Part shown: positions 1-6,600 of the stretch, in pieces
Layout of the letters: every line of letters begins with the position of its first letter
How positions within the stretch are numbered: the stretch's first letter is position 1
Origin: an uncultured Alphaproteobacteria bacterium
Lineage (GTDB): Bacteria; Pseudomonadota; Alphaproteobacteria; Rs-D84
Direction of reading: 5' to 3'
Assembly: GCA_904502245.1 (NCBI GenBank)
Contig: CAJGDN010000037.1
Span: 1-8,562 of the forward strand
DNA length: 8,562 nt
The notes under the pieces: model-generated
The model's input: only the letters and a program-made list of their open reading frames with translations
Database searches by the model: none
What the model was told of the DNA's origin: nothing
Made by a program: the position numbers and the translations under genes

Positions 1-84
1 CGTGCGCCGGAGTTGGAGAGCCGGGGCAGACTGTAAATCTGTTGGCTTAAGCCTGAGCTGGTTCGAATCCAGCCACTCCCACCA
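1..84 (+). tRNA. tRNA-Tyr (GTA), 5' end cut by the window edge
   Basis: This is the adaptor for tyrosine codons. The GTA anticodon is at 33-35 in a seven-base loop on a 5-bp stem (26-30 with 38-42, one G-T pair). The D stem is 7-10 with 21-24 and its loop carries GG at 15-16. The T stem is 57-61 with 69-73 around the loop TTCGAAT. The variable region (43-56) folds into its own short stem, GGC with GCC, making this a class II tRNA as expected for bacterial Tyr. The 3' acceptor strand is 74-80, the discriminator is A81, and CCA is encoded at 82-84. About three bases of the 5' acceptor strand lie outside the window. Two details are odd. Base 5 would be tRNA position 8 but reads C rather than U, and base 1 would face T77 without pairing. 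Confidence 0.93.
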
Positions 85-86
85 CT

Positions 87-124
87 AAAAATAAATGGTC
101 GCTGAAAGGCGGCCATTTATTTTT
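87..124. terminator. Intrinsic terminator shared by tRNA-Tyr and the convergent lipoprotein gene
   Basis: A 16-bp inverted repeat (87-102 with 109-124, one T-G wobble) encloses the 6-nt loop TGAAAG. The outer stem is A-rich on the left and T-rich on the right, so each strand ends in a U-run. It starts 3 nt after the tRNA CCA and lies 23 nt beyond the stop codon of the minus-strand gene, so it probably works in both directions. Its loop is unrelated to the core of the two 60-bp hairpins further right. Confidence 0.85.
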
Positions 125-147
125 GGTGTGTTGTATTTCGTTTTTCT

Positions 148-1752
148 TTATTCTTCAATCTCATACTCATCAATGTATGAGCGGTTGACGGATTCTAGTG
201 TTACAGGTTTATAATTTTCTGATTTTATTGGGGCGCTGTCGTCTTCGGGCAGAAATGCGATAATTTGACTGCGTTGAAATTTTATGGGCGCGACAATATT
301 TGCGCCAATTATATTGCTGCGATATTTTTTTTGTAGGCGTTCTGGAATCATAATGTAATTATTTGGATTTATCCCAGGTGTTTGTAACTCCATGGCGTCG
401 GCTGGTTTTATGTGACGCTGTTCAATATTATATAGGGGGGTGGAAAATGATTTTGTGGCAGTCTTGGATTCAATTGGTGTGCCGGTGCCATTTAATTTTA
501 CAATGCGCAGGGCGCGTTCATTGTCGCCGGTTGGTTTTAAACGGAACAGACCGTCGGTGCCGATATAACCACTGGGGTCCAGCAGGTATGCGACATTGGA
601 TTTGTCAGAATACATCATGCCAATTGCCATATTTGCGGCATCGTATCCAAATGTTGCCAGGCGGTTTGGTTGTGTGCCAGACATTTTTTCATAAAGTGTT
701 CTAAATTCTGGAGTTATGTCAGATAATGTAGCGTATTTTGCGCCAGACATTGTAATGTCAGACGCAATGTCTGATCCATCCCACATTGTTGTGCCATAAA
801 AGCGGGCGTCAGATGCACCAACATTGTAATAACGCAAAAATGATGCCAATGTTTTTGTATCTTCGCCACCCCCAAGGAATAATATTGCCTGGTATGGAAC
901 AGGGCCAACAGTTTCTGTTTTGGCCAATTTATCTAACTGAATATTCAGGTTGGATTTTTCAATTGCTGTTAATTGTTCGTTTATCAATATGTCAGACAGT
1001 ACCTGGCGTGCACGTGTGTGCGCGGCGGTGCGAACGTTGTTAAGTGATGCGGTTTGGGCCGTGTTCTTGATAGAATCAGTATCTTTTTCGTTATAGAAAA
1101 ATATGCCAACAGGTTCAATTTCTGAAATTTCGGCAGCGCGGATTGCGGTGCCAGCCATCAGGTGTCCAGAATCAGTATCAGGCGCCATAATAATAAATTT
1201 TTTTATTTTGTCCGCATTCATTTCGCGAATAATTGATTCAATACTATTTGTTGGCATTAATGCCATTGTCATAACACCATCGCCAACGGACGTGGCGTCT
1301 GATGTAAATGATAATACCGGCAGATTTTCAGGCTTTTCTTCGCGTACAATGCGTGCGTTGTTTGAAAATACAGGACCAATAATTATCTCTGGATTGCCAG
1401 CCAGAATGGTTTTAATTGTGTCTTTTAAATTATCAGATGTGTCATAGAATGAGACGTTCAGGTTTTTTGCACCGCTTTGCAAAATTGCGGTTTCAACAGA
1501 TGTGCGGATTGTTTTCCCAACAGGTGCGTTGTCGCCAGACAATGGTAATAATACCGCCATGTTGTGGTTGTCATCAGATATGGATGCGCCGTGTCTGTCA
1601 GATAATGTGCCGTACATGTTAATTGGTGCGTTTGTTGTTAGCGCATCGTATTCGCCAATCCAATCGTTTTCAGGGCCATGTTCATGCGTGCCGGTACAGC
1701 CTGCCAAGATTAATGTTGTAATGATGTATCCGAAAATTCTGTTCTTAAACAT
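148..1752 (-). CDS. Penicillin-binding-protein-activator-like lipoprotein (LpoA/LppC type, periplasmic-binding fold)
   Basis: Likely an envelope lipoprotein related to LpoA, which in gammaproteobacteria stimulates the peptidoglycan synthase PBP1A. From the ATG at 1752 the protein has 534 residues. It opens with a short lipoprotein signal peptide (basic KNR, hydrophobic stretch, lipobox LAGC with Cys19). A type I periplasmic-binding domain starts near residue 65 with AVLLPLSGD and continues through GTTMWDG and ATFGYDAANMA, roughly to residue 421. About 113 further residues follow, ending in an acidic tail. The N-terminal TPR-like domain of enterobacterial LpoA is absent. An in-frame ATG at 1764 is also possible. 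A start at 1806 would overlap rsmI and put 18 residues before the signal peptide. I chose 1752 because it leaves a textbook signal and has GGA seven bases upstream. Head-to-head placement with rsmI matches the enteric rsmI/lpoA arrangement. PBP activation is inferred from the family; an amino-acid-binding protein is the alternative. Confidence 0.8.
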   Translation of the reverse strand: MFKNRIFGYIITTLILAGCTGTHEHGPENDWIGEYDALTTNAPINMYGTLSDRHGASISDDNHNMAVLLPLSGDNAPVGKTIRTSVETAILQSGAKNLNVSFYDTSDNLKDTIKTILAGNPEIIIGPVFSNNARIVREEKPENLPVLSFTSDATSVGDGVMTMALMPTNSIESIIREMNADKIKKFIIMAPDTDSGHLMAGTAIRAAEISEIEPVGIFFYNEKDTDSIKNTAQTASLNNVRTAAHTRARQVLSDILINEQLTAIEKSNLNIQLDKLAKTETVGPVPYQAILFLGGGEDTKTLASFLRYYNVGASDARFYGTTMWDGSDIASDITMSGAKYATLSDITPEFRTLYEKMSGTQPNRLATFGYDAANMAIGMMYSDKSNVAYLLDPSGYIGTDGLFRLKPTGDNERALRIVKLNGTGTPIESKTATKSFSTPLYNIEQRHIKPADAMELQTPGINPNNYIMIPERLQKKYRSNIIGANIVAPIKFQRSQIIAFLPEDDSAPIKSENYKPVTLESVNRSYIDEYEIEE

Positions 1753-1779
1753 TGAAAAATCCATTTTATTCTGTATTAT
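1752..1779 (+). promoter_or_regulatory. Predicted sigma-70-type promoter for rsmI-engB-addB
   Basis: A TTGAAA box (1752-1757) and a TATTAT box (1774-1779) are separated by 16 bp. Transcription would begin near 1786, leaving a leader of about 15 nt that contains the ribosome-binding site AAAAGGA (1788-1794), 6 nt before the rsmI ATG. The -35 box touches the start codon of the divergent lipoprotein gene. Predicted by eye only. Confidence 0.5.
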
Positions 1780-1800
1780 TTTACTATAAAAGGATTCTAA
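1773..1800 (-). promoter_or_regulatory. Possible promoter for the lipoprotein gene
   Basis: On the minus strand TTAGAA (1800-1795) and TAATAC (1778-1773) are 16 bp apart. Transcription would start near 1766, only about 14 nt before the preferred ATG at 1752, which argues against the longer start at 1806. Both boxes are weak matches, and the region is shared with the rsmI promoter on the other strand. Confidence 0.3.
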
Positions 1801-2601
1801 ATGCAAACAGGGCTTTATATTGTTGGAACACCAATTGGTAATTTGTCAGATATGTCGCCACGCGCAATTCAGGTTTTGCAAGATGTAGATTTGATTGCAG
1901 CCGAAGATACGCGTGTTTTTGGTAAATTGGCGGCGCATTTTGATATCAAGACAAAACGTATTTCATGTCATGAACATAATGAACGTGATGTTGTGCCAAG
2001 TATAATCGAAAAGATTCAGGGTGGGGCGGCGGTTGCATGTGTTAGTGATGCGGGTATGCCAGGTGTGTCTGACCCAGGGTTCCGTTTGGTGCGTGCAGCG
2101 CGCGCAGCGGGGGTTCCAGTGTTTGTTGTCCCGGGACCAGTGGCAGCGATTTCTGCATTGGTGTTGTCGGGTTTCCCAACTGACAGATTTACGTTCTGTG
2201 GATTCTTTGATGAAAAGAAATTGCGTGATGATAATAAAATCCCACATACGATTATTTATTATGAAAGTCCGAATCGTGTTATGGAAACAATTGCGGCGAT
2301 GGCGCGTGTTATGCCAGAACGTCAGATTGCAATTGTGCGCGAAATTACAAAAATTCATGAAGAAGCAATTATCGGTTATCCGGCAGAGTTGATGCAGATA
2401 ACACCACCGCGTGGGGAAATTGTGATTGTTGTTGCGCCACGTCCAGAAAAACGGATGAGTGATGCAGAAATTTCTGATATAGTTAATGATATCGCAGCAA
2501 CTTCTATGAAAGGGGCGGCGGCAGAATTAGCCATGCGCACAGGTATTTCAAAAAAAGAAGCGTATAAACGGTTATTAGATAAGGGTGGGGCAGATGATTA
2601 A
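1801..2601 (+). CDS. rsmI: 16S rRNA (cytidine(1402)-2'-O)-methyltransferase RsmI
   Basis: SAM-dependent enzyme that adds the 2'-O-methyl group to C1402 of 16S rRNA in the decoding centre; this is known for the family. The 266-residue protein shows the expected tetrapyrrole-methylase-type fold signatures: VGTPIGNLSD (8-17), AEDTR (34-38), SDAGMPGVSDPG (82-93), PGPVAAISAL (111-120), FCGFF (132-136) and YESPNRV (154-160). The C-terminal helical part (about 219-266) carries SKKEAYKRLL. The loop between GFF and YESP is some six residues shorter than in the E. coli protein as I remember it, and the usual LPxK element there reads FDEKK. The ATG has the ribosome-binding site AAAAGGA 6 nt upstream. 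It is the first gene of the run with engB and addB, and its stop codon overlaps the start of engB. Confidence 0.97.
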   Translation: MQTGLYIVGTPIGNLSDMSPRAIQVLQDVDLIAAEDTRVFGKLAAHFDIKTKRISCHEHNERDVVPSIIEKIQGGAAVACVSDAGMPGVSDPGFRLVRAARAAGVPVFVVPGPVAAISALVLSGFPTDRFTFCGFFDEKKLRDDNKIPHTIIYYESPNRVMETIAAMARVMPERQIAIVREITKIHEEAIIGYPAELMQITPPRGEIVIVVAPRPEKRMSDAEISDIVNDIAATSMKGAAAELAMRTGISKKEAYKRLLDKGGADD

Positions 2602-3148
2602 ATTTGTAGGAAGTTTTGAAACGGTGAAATCTTTGCCAAATTCACACTTTGCGGAATATGCATTTATTGGGCGCAGTAATGTGGGTAAATCATCACTGAT
2701 TAATGCGGTGGTGGGCACGCCAATTGCGCGTACATCAAATACACCGGGACGGACACAAAGCCTGAATCTGTTTAATCTGGATGATCGGGCAATGATTGTA
2801 GATTTGCCAGGATATGGGTATGCCCGTGTGTCTAAGGTTGACGCAATGCGTTGGTTGAAACGATTGGAAGAATATTTATTGTCGCGTGCGCAATTAAAAC
2901 GATTGTTTATTCTGATTGATTCCAGAATTGGTGTAAAAGATGCTGATTTAGATTTGATGGATTTTTGTGATGCAAATGCAATTCCATATCAGATTGTTTA
3001 TACAAAAAAAGATAAAAAAGTGCGCGAAGCAAAGCAGATTGAAATCAGTCATACCGACCATGGTGCAATGTTGCCTGAAATTTTACAGACGTCGGCAGAA
3101 AAGAAAACAGGTTTGGATTCTATAAGGGAAACTCTTGGCATTAAATAA
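2594..3148 (+). CDS. engB: Ribosome biogenesis GTPase EngB (YihA/YsxC)
   Basis: Cytoplasmic GTPase of the TrmE-Era-EngA-EngB family, required in other bacteria for late assembly of the 50S subunit. The 184-residue protein is nearly all G domain. G1 is GRSNVGKSS (26-34), the switch I region is TPGRTQSLN (50-58), G3 is DLPGYGYA (70-77), G4 is TKKD (137-140) and G5 is TSAEKKTG (166-173). The ATG at 2594 is preferred over an in-frame GTG at 2585 because family members begin close to this point and the G-rich stretch AGGGTGGGG just upstream serves as ribosome-binding site. The gene overlaps the end of rsmI by 8 nt and the start of addB by 14 nt, so translation of all three is probably coupled. Confidence 0.96.
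   Translation: MIKFVGSFETVKSLPNSHFAEYAFIGRSNVGKSSLINAVVGTPIARTSNTPGRTQSLNLFNLDDRAMIVDLPGYGYARVSKVDAMRWLKRLEEYLLSRAQLKRLFILIDSRIGVKDADLDLMDFCDANAIPYQIVYTKKDKKVREAKQIEISHTDHGAMLPEILQTSAEKKTGLDSIRETLGIK
3124..3137 (+). promoter_or_regulatory. Ribosome-binding site that fixes the TTG start of addB
   Basis: AAGGGAA (3124-3130), inside the engB coding sequence, lies 4 nt before a TTG at 3135-3137, giving the GGG core a spacing of 6 nt. The first in-frame ATG (3180) has AAGG abutting its start codon, too close to act as a Shine-Dalgarno site. Using it would also remove 15 residues before the conserved N-terminal region. The ATG at 3151 is out of frame. TTG is therefore the best-supported start. Confidence 0.7.
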
Positions 3149-5639
3149 TAATGTTTTTTGTGCAACAAATCCAGCAAGGATGGCAGATGCGCTGTGGTAT
3201 GTTATGGCATCGTCGGGTGTGGACGTGTCGGATATGTTGATTTTTTTGCCCAGTCGGCGTGCGGTCAGAACGGTTGAAAAAATGATTGCAGAAAAGTCGG
3301 GTGGGGTTGCGATTTTGCCGAAGTTGGTTGCGCTGGGCGAAGGGTTGGATGATGATACAGATGATGAAATAAATGACCCAGATGTTATTTCAAATATGGA
3401 ACGTGTCGTTGTCTTGGCACGATTGTTGGCGGGGGATGCAAGTGTTGGAAATTTAACAACTGCATTACCTATTGCCCAGGATTTAGTGCGTATGCAGGAT
3501 TATTTAGAAAATGAAGGAATAGATGCGGCTGATATTAATTGGACTGAATTAGTTGATGAAAAATATGCCGCACATTTTATGGCCAAGGCAAAAATTTTGG
3601 GAATCCTGTCTGATTTTATGCCTATGTATGCACAGGGGCGTGTAACTGCAACAAATGTGCGAAATCGTGATATACGCGCGTGGGAAAAAGTTCTGGATAA
3701 TTATAAATTGATTATTGTGTGCGCATCAACTGCCAGTGTGCCAGCCACCGCAGATTTGATGGAAAAGATTGCATTGTTGCCACATGGGCGGATTATATTG
3801 TCTGGGAAAATTGCAGGACGCGAACAGGATTTTGAATTAAATACAAATCCATATAATTCTGAATACAGATTCTTAAAACGTTTAGGATTAAATGCCACAG
3901 ATGTCATACCTATCGATGTTGGGGACAGTGTGATTGATTTTATGAATTATGCATTTGGAAACGATTGTATGCCGGTGGATATTAATAAGAATTTATCAAA
4001 TTGCAATTTGATAGAAGTGCCACGCGAAGCGGTTGAGGCAGATGTTGTTGCGGAAATTGCATCGCGGGCGGTGGCAGAAAAAAAATCGGTTTTGGTTATA
4101 ACGCCGGATGCTGCGGGAAATCAACGTATCGCAATGGCGTTAAATGCACGTGGAATAAATGCGGACTTTTCAGGTGGGGTGCCGGGTACAATGACGTTGC
4201 CAGGACGGGCAATATTAAACTTGTTGGATTCGTGGATTGAAAAAGGTTGTGATACGTTTGATGTGATATATCGTGAAATGGGTGGAAATCTATTTAATAC
4301 GATTGCAAAAATTGTCTCTGATAATATGTCAATTTTCACACCACAATTTGTTATTGATGATGCGGCATCTGTTCAGGTTTGGGTGGCTATTAAAGATTTA
4401 TCAGATGTACTGAATGTAGCGGGCGTGTCATTAACATTATCTGATGCGCGTGTATTTATTGTCTATGCACTGTCGGGGGTGTCGGTGCGAGGTGCGATGA
4501 ATGATGGGGCAGATGTTGTTGTTTTGGGAACAATCGAATCGCGTATGCAGACCGCAGATATTGTTGTTTTGACGGGGTTGAATGACGGGATGTTCCCAGC
4601 ACGCGGTTATGAAAATGCATGGTTGCCAGCCAAGGTGGCAGAAAAAATTGGATTGCCATCACCAGATAGAAAGGTGTCGCTGCAATCATTAGATTTTATG
4701 AATTTATCATGTGGCAGTCAGGTTTATTGGTTGCGTTCTTTACAGTCTGGTGGGGTTCAAACAACAGAATCACGCTTTATTTCACGTGTGATTGCGCGGG
4801 CAGGGGATTTTAATCGTTGCACGGAACTTCTGGATGCGGTATTGGCTCGTGATAATGTTGCGCACAGGTCGCTGGATTATTCGGTGCCAACACCGCCAAA
4901 TGATTGGAGTGATGTTTTTGTAACGTCATTGGAATTATTAATTCATAATCCATATGCGTTCTATGTTCGACATATTTTAAAATTGCGTGTGTTGGACGAT
5001 TATTGGGTTGGTGCGGATGCACGTGATTTTGGAAACTTGGTGCATGATGTTGTGGAACATGCAACGGATTTACGACCAGATGTATTGGTCGCAGAAATGG
5101 ACAGACGGGCATTGGAAAAGTTAGGTCAGGGCAGTGTGATTTTCCATTTTTGGCATAAGCGATTTATGGAAATCGCACCGGTTATTGCAAATGAATTATC
5201 ATCTGTACCACGCGCATATGCAGAAATTGGCGGCGTGGTAAATATTGCAGGGCGAAATGTTCGGGCGCGTGCCGACAGAATTTGGGATGGTGGTGTGTTG
5301 GATATTAAAACAGGCGCAGCCCCGACACGTTCGCAACTGGAACAAGGAAATATGCCACAGTTACCATTAGAGGCATATATGTTGCAGTGTGGTGGATTCC
5401 CAATACGTGTGACAGAAAAATCGCGAACACCGATTATGCGTTTCTTGCAATTAAAAAATAATGATGCGCGTGTGATTGAATATGATGCGGATACAACGCG
5501 GAATATGATGCGTGCAGCGGTGGATAAGGTAACGGAGTTATTCAATATCTATTCTGCGGGTGGGGCGGGCTATGAATATCGTGAAACAGGCGATGCTAAA
5601 TATAAACAGTATGACGATTTAGCAAGAATTAAAGATTAA
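3135..5639 (+). CDS. addB: Double-strand break repair protein AddB, alphaproteobacterial type
   Basis: Subunit of the AddAB helicase-nuclease, which resects double-strand ends for RecA-mediated repair. The 834-residue protein has LPSRRA (38-43) and LPKLVALGEG (61-70) at the N terminus. A helicase-like core carries ESR (468-470) and GLNDG (481-485), followed by GLPSPDRKVSLQSLDF. The C-terminal RecB-like nuclease domain has GNLVH (633-637, His637), Asp714, DIKTG (723-727 with Asp723 and Lys725) and QLPLEAY (742-748), which is a complete PD-(D/E)XK site. No Walker A GKT/GKS motif is visible near the N terminus. The C-terminal cysteine cluster that binds iron-sulfur in Bacillus AddB is also absent. 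At 834 residues it is shorter than the roughly 1000 typical of alphaproteobacterial AddB. The usual partner addA does not follow; a hairpin element and convergent xthA do. The start is TTG, overlapping engB by 14 nt. Confidence 0.93.
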   Translation: MALNNNVFCATNPARMADALWYVMASSGVDVSDMLIFLPSRRAVRTVEKMIAEKSGGVAILPKLVALGEGLDDDTDDEINDPDVISNMERVVVLARLLAGDASVGNLTTALPIAQDLVRMQDYLENEGIDAADINWTELVDEKYAAHFMAKAKILGILSDFMPMYAQGRVTATNVRNRDIRAWEKVLDNYKLIIVCASTASVPATADLMEKIALLPHGRIILSGKIAGREQDFELNTNPYNSEYRFLKRLGLNATDVIPIDVGDSVIDFMNYAFGNDCMPVDINKNLSNCNLIEVPREAVEADVVAEIASRAVAEKKSVLVITPDAAGNQRIAMALNARGINADFSGGVPGTMTLPGRAILNLLDSWIEKGCDTFDVIYREMGGNLFNTIAKIVSDNMSIFTPQFVIDDAASVQVWVAIKDLSDVLNVAGVSLTLSDARVFIVYALSGVSVRGAMNDGADVVVLGTIESRMQTADIVVLTGLNDGMFPARGYENAWLPAKVAEKIGLPSPDRKVSLQSLDFMNLSCGSQVYWLRSLQSGGVQTTESRFISRVIARAGDFNRCTELLDAVLARDNVAHRSLDYSVPTPPNDWSDVFVTSLELLIHNPYAFYVRHILKLRVLDDYWVGADARDFGNLVHDVVEHATDLRPDVLVAEMDRRALEKLGQGSVIFHFWHKRFMEIAPVIANELSSVPRAYAEIGGVVNIAGRNVRARADRIWDGGVLDIKTGAAPTRSQLEQGNMPQLPLEAYMLQCGGFPIRVTEKSRTPIMRFLQLKNNDARVIEYDADTTRNMMRAAVDKVTELFNIYSAGGAGYEYRETGDAKYKQYDDLARIKD

Positions 5640-5657
5640 ATGCCAATCGGTTCGCGG

Positions 5658-5717
5658 TGTTGCGATTTGAACAACCTCATGTAGCGTCTGTACACTACGG
5701 TTGTTCAAATCGCAACA
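5658..5717 (+). repeat. 60-bp hairpin element, copy 1 (variable 19-bp arms, conserved core)
   Basis: Left arm TGTTGCGATTTGAACAACC (5658-5676) and right arm GGTTGTTCAAATCGCAACA (5699-5717) are perfect reverse complements. Between them is a 22-nt core (5677-5698): TCATGTAGCGT, then C, then TGTACACTAC. Inside the core GTAG (5681-5684) pairs with CTAC (5695-5698), then comes a C-A mismatch, then GT pairs with AC, leaving the loop CTGT. TCAT (5677-5680) stays as a one-sided bulge. The core recurs at 8222-8243 with one base changed, whereas the arms do not recur there. The element starts 18 nt after the addB stop and ends 42 nt before the xthA stop. It may act as a bidirectional terminator, although no T-run follows the stem on either strand. 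Confidence 0.9.
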
Positions 5718-5759
5718 GTCGACACAATTGTTCAAATAATTTATATTTTGCGATTTGTA
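5718..5759. repeat. Fragments of the copy 1 arm sequences, scattered beside the hairpin
   Basis: TTGTTCAAAT (5729-5738) repeats ten bases of the right arm of the neighbouring hairpin, and GCGATTTG (5750-5757) repeats eight bases of its left arm. They could pair with the opposite arms (5665-5674 and 5706-5713 respectively), offering alternative folds. They may be remains of a decayed duplicate or chance matches in AT-rich DNA. The stretch is otherwise non-coding. Confidence 0.4.
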
Positions 5760-6530
5760 TTATTTTAATTCTAACATTAATCCGCAGTGGTCGGTTGGTT
5801 TTGCCGCCAGACGTGGTTCAATGTCTATTTCGCAGTTCTTAATCATTTTTGCGGCGGTTTTATTACACAGGAAATAATCCAGACGCAGGCCCTGTTTATT
5901 GCCAACAGTGTCGCGACCACGATATCCGTACCATGTGTAATCTATTTCATCGGGGTGCAATGTGCGCCATGCGTCAGTCCAGCCTGCATCCAGCCATTCG
6001 TTCATAATTGCACGGGCGGCAGGTGCAGAAATTGCAATGCCTTCGTAATTTTTTGGTTTCCAAATATCCCTGTCTTCAATTGCAACGTTAAAATCGCCAG
6101 CGATAATAACAGGTTCTGGTGAGTCCAAATATTGGGATATATAGTCTGTAAATGCGCGCATCCATTCCAACTTGTACGGGAATTTTGGTGATTCAACGGT
6201 GTCGCCGTTTGGCATATAGGTGTTAATCAGGCGTACGCGTCCATCAACAACGCATTCAAGGAATCGCGCGTTTACATCGGCATAGTTTGGCATGCCTATC
6301 GTTACATCTTCGATGGAATGTTTTGAAAATGTGGCAACACCATTCCATGACTTTTGACCAAAAACCTTAACATTATAACCAAATTCATCAAACAACATGT
6401 GTGGAAAGTTTGCGGTTTCAACTTTTAATTCCTGGACCAAGACGGTGTCATATTCCCCACTGCGCAGGATGTCCATAAAACTTTCTGCGTGGGCGCGGAT
6501 AGAGTTTATATTTATTGTTAGTATTTTCAT
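5760..6530 (-). CDS. xthA: Exodeoxyribonuclease III (AP endonuclease, ExoIII family)
   Basis: Mg-dependent phosphodiesterase that cuts DNA 5' of abasic sites and removes 3' blocking groups in base excision repair. The 256-residue protein shows the whole catalytic set of the exonuclease-endonuclease-phosphatase fold: Asn7 in ININS, Glu34 in VQELK, Tyr105 in NTYMPNG, Asp146 and Asn148 in GDFN, Asp218 in LDYF, and Asp247-His248 in TDHCG. Length and motif spacing match bacterial ExoIII. The ATG at 6530 is chosen because ILTININS follows directly, as in family members, and AAGGA lies 8 nt upstream. A longer frame from 6602 would run through the promoter region. It is divergent from the acyl-CoA ligase gene and convergent with addB, with which it shares only the broad theme of DNA repair. 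Confidence 0.96.
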   Translation of the reverse strand: MKILTININSIRAHAESFMDILRSGEYDTVLVQELKVETANFPHMLFDEFGYNVKVFGQKSWNGVATFSKHSIEDVTIGMPNYADVNARFLECVVDGRVRLINTYMPNGDTVESPKFPYKLEWMRAFTDYISQYLDSPEPVIIAGDFNVAIEDRDIWKPKNYEGIAISAPAARAIMNEWLDAGWTDAWRTLHPDEIDYTWYGYRGRDTVGNKQGLRLDYFLCNKTAAKMIKNCEIDIEPRLAAKPTDHCGLMLELK

Positions 6531-6532
6531 GT

Positions 6533-6560
6533 TTGATTTCCTTTGATTCATGAGTATAAT
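6533..6560 (+). promoter_or_regulatory. Predicted sigma-70-type promoter of the acyl-CoA ligase gene
   Basis: TTGATT (6533-6538) and a perfect TATAAT (6555-6560) are separated by 16 bp. The predicted transcription start is near 6567, giving a leader of about 34 nt with AAGGA (6586-6590) ten bases before the ATG at 6601. The boxes interleave with the minus-strand promoter of xthA. Confidence 0.6.
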
Positions 6561-6584
6561 ATCCACTGTCCAATATAAAAACAA
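6556..6584 (-). promoter_or_regulatory. Predicted promoter of xthA, sharing its -10 with the opposite strand
   Basis: On the minus strand TTGTTT (6584-6579) and TATTAT (6561-6556) are separated by 17 bp. The -10 box covers five of the six bases of the plus-strand TATAAT, so polymerase can hardly occupy both promoters at once. Confidence 0.5.
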
Positions 6585-6600
6585 CAAGGATTTTTTAGAC

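Noticed and set aside
363..1789. Several plus-strand open frames across the lipoprotein gene
   Set aside because: They are shadows of the minus-strand gene with low-complexity, cysteine- and arginine-rich translations and no ribosome-binding context.
1753..1806. In-frame N-terminal extension of the lipoprotein gene to an ATG at 1806
   Set aside because: It would overlap the rsmI start and put 18 residues ahead of a clear lipoprotein signal peptide.
1963..2358. 131-residue minus-strand frame inside rsmI
   Set aside because: Its translation is rich in His, Asn, Trp and Cys with no domain, lying opposite conserved RsmI motifs.
2585..2593. GTG start for engB three codons upstream
   Set aside because: The GTG lies within the G-rich ribosome-binding region that serves the ATG at 2594, and family proteins begin close to that ATG.
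5126..5545. 139-residue open frame on the minus strand inside addB, plus similar frames at 4810-5112, 4456-4689 and 4121-4339
   Set aside because: They are antisense to well-supported AddB sequence, show no recognisable domain, and are explained by the codon bias of addB.
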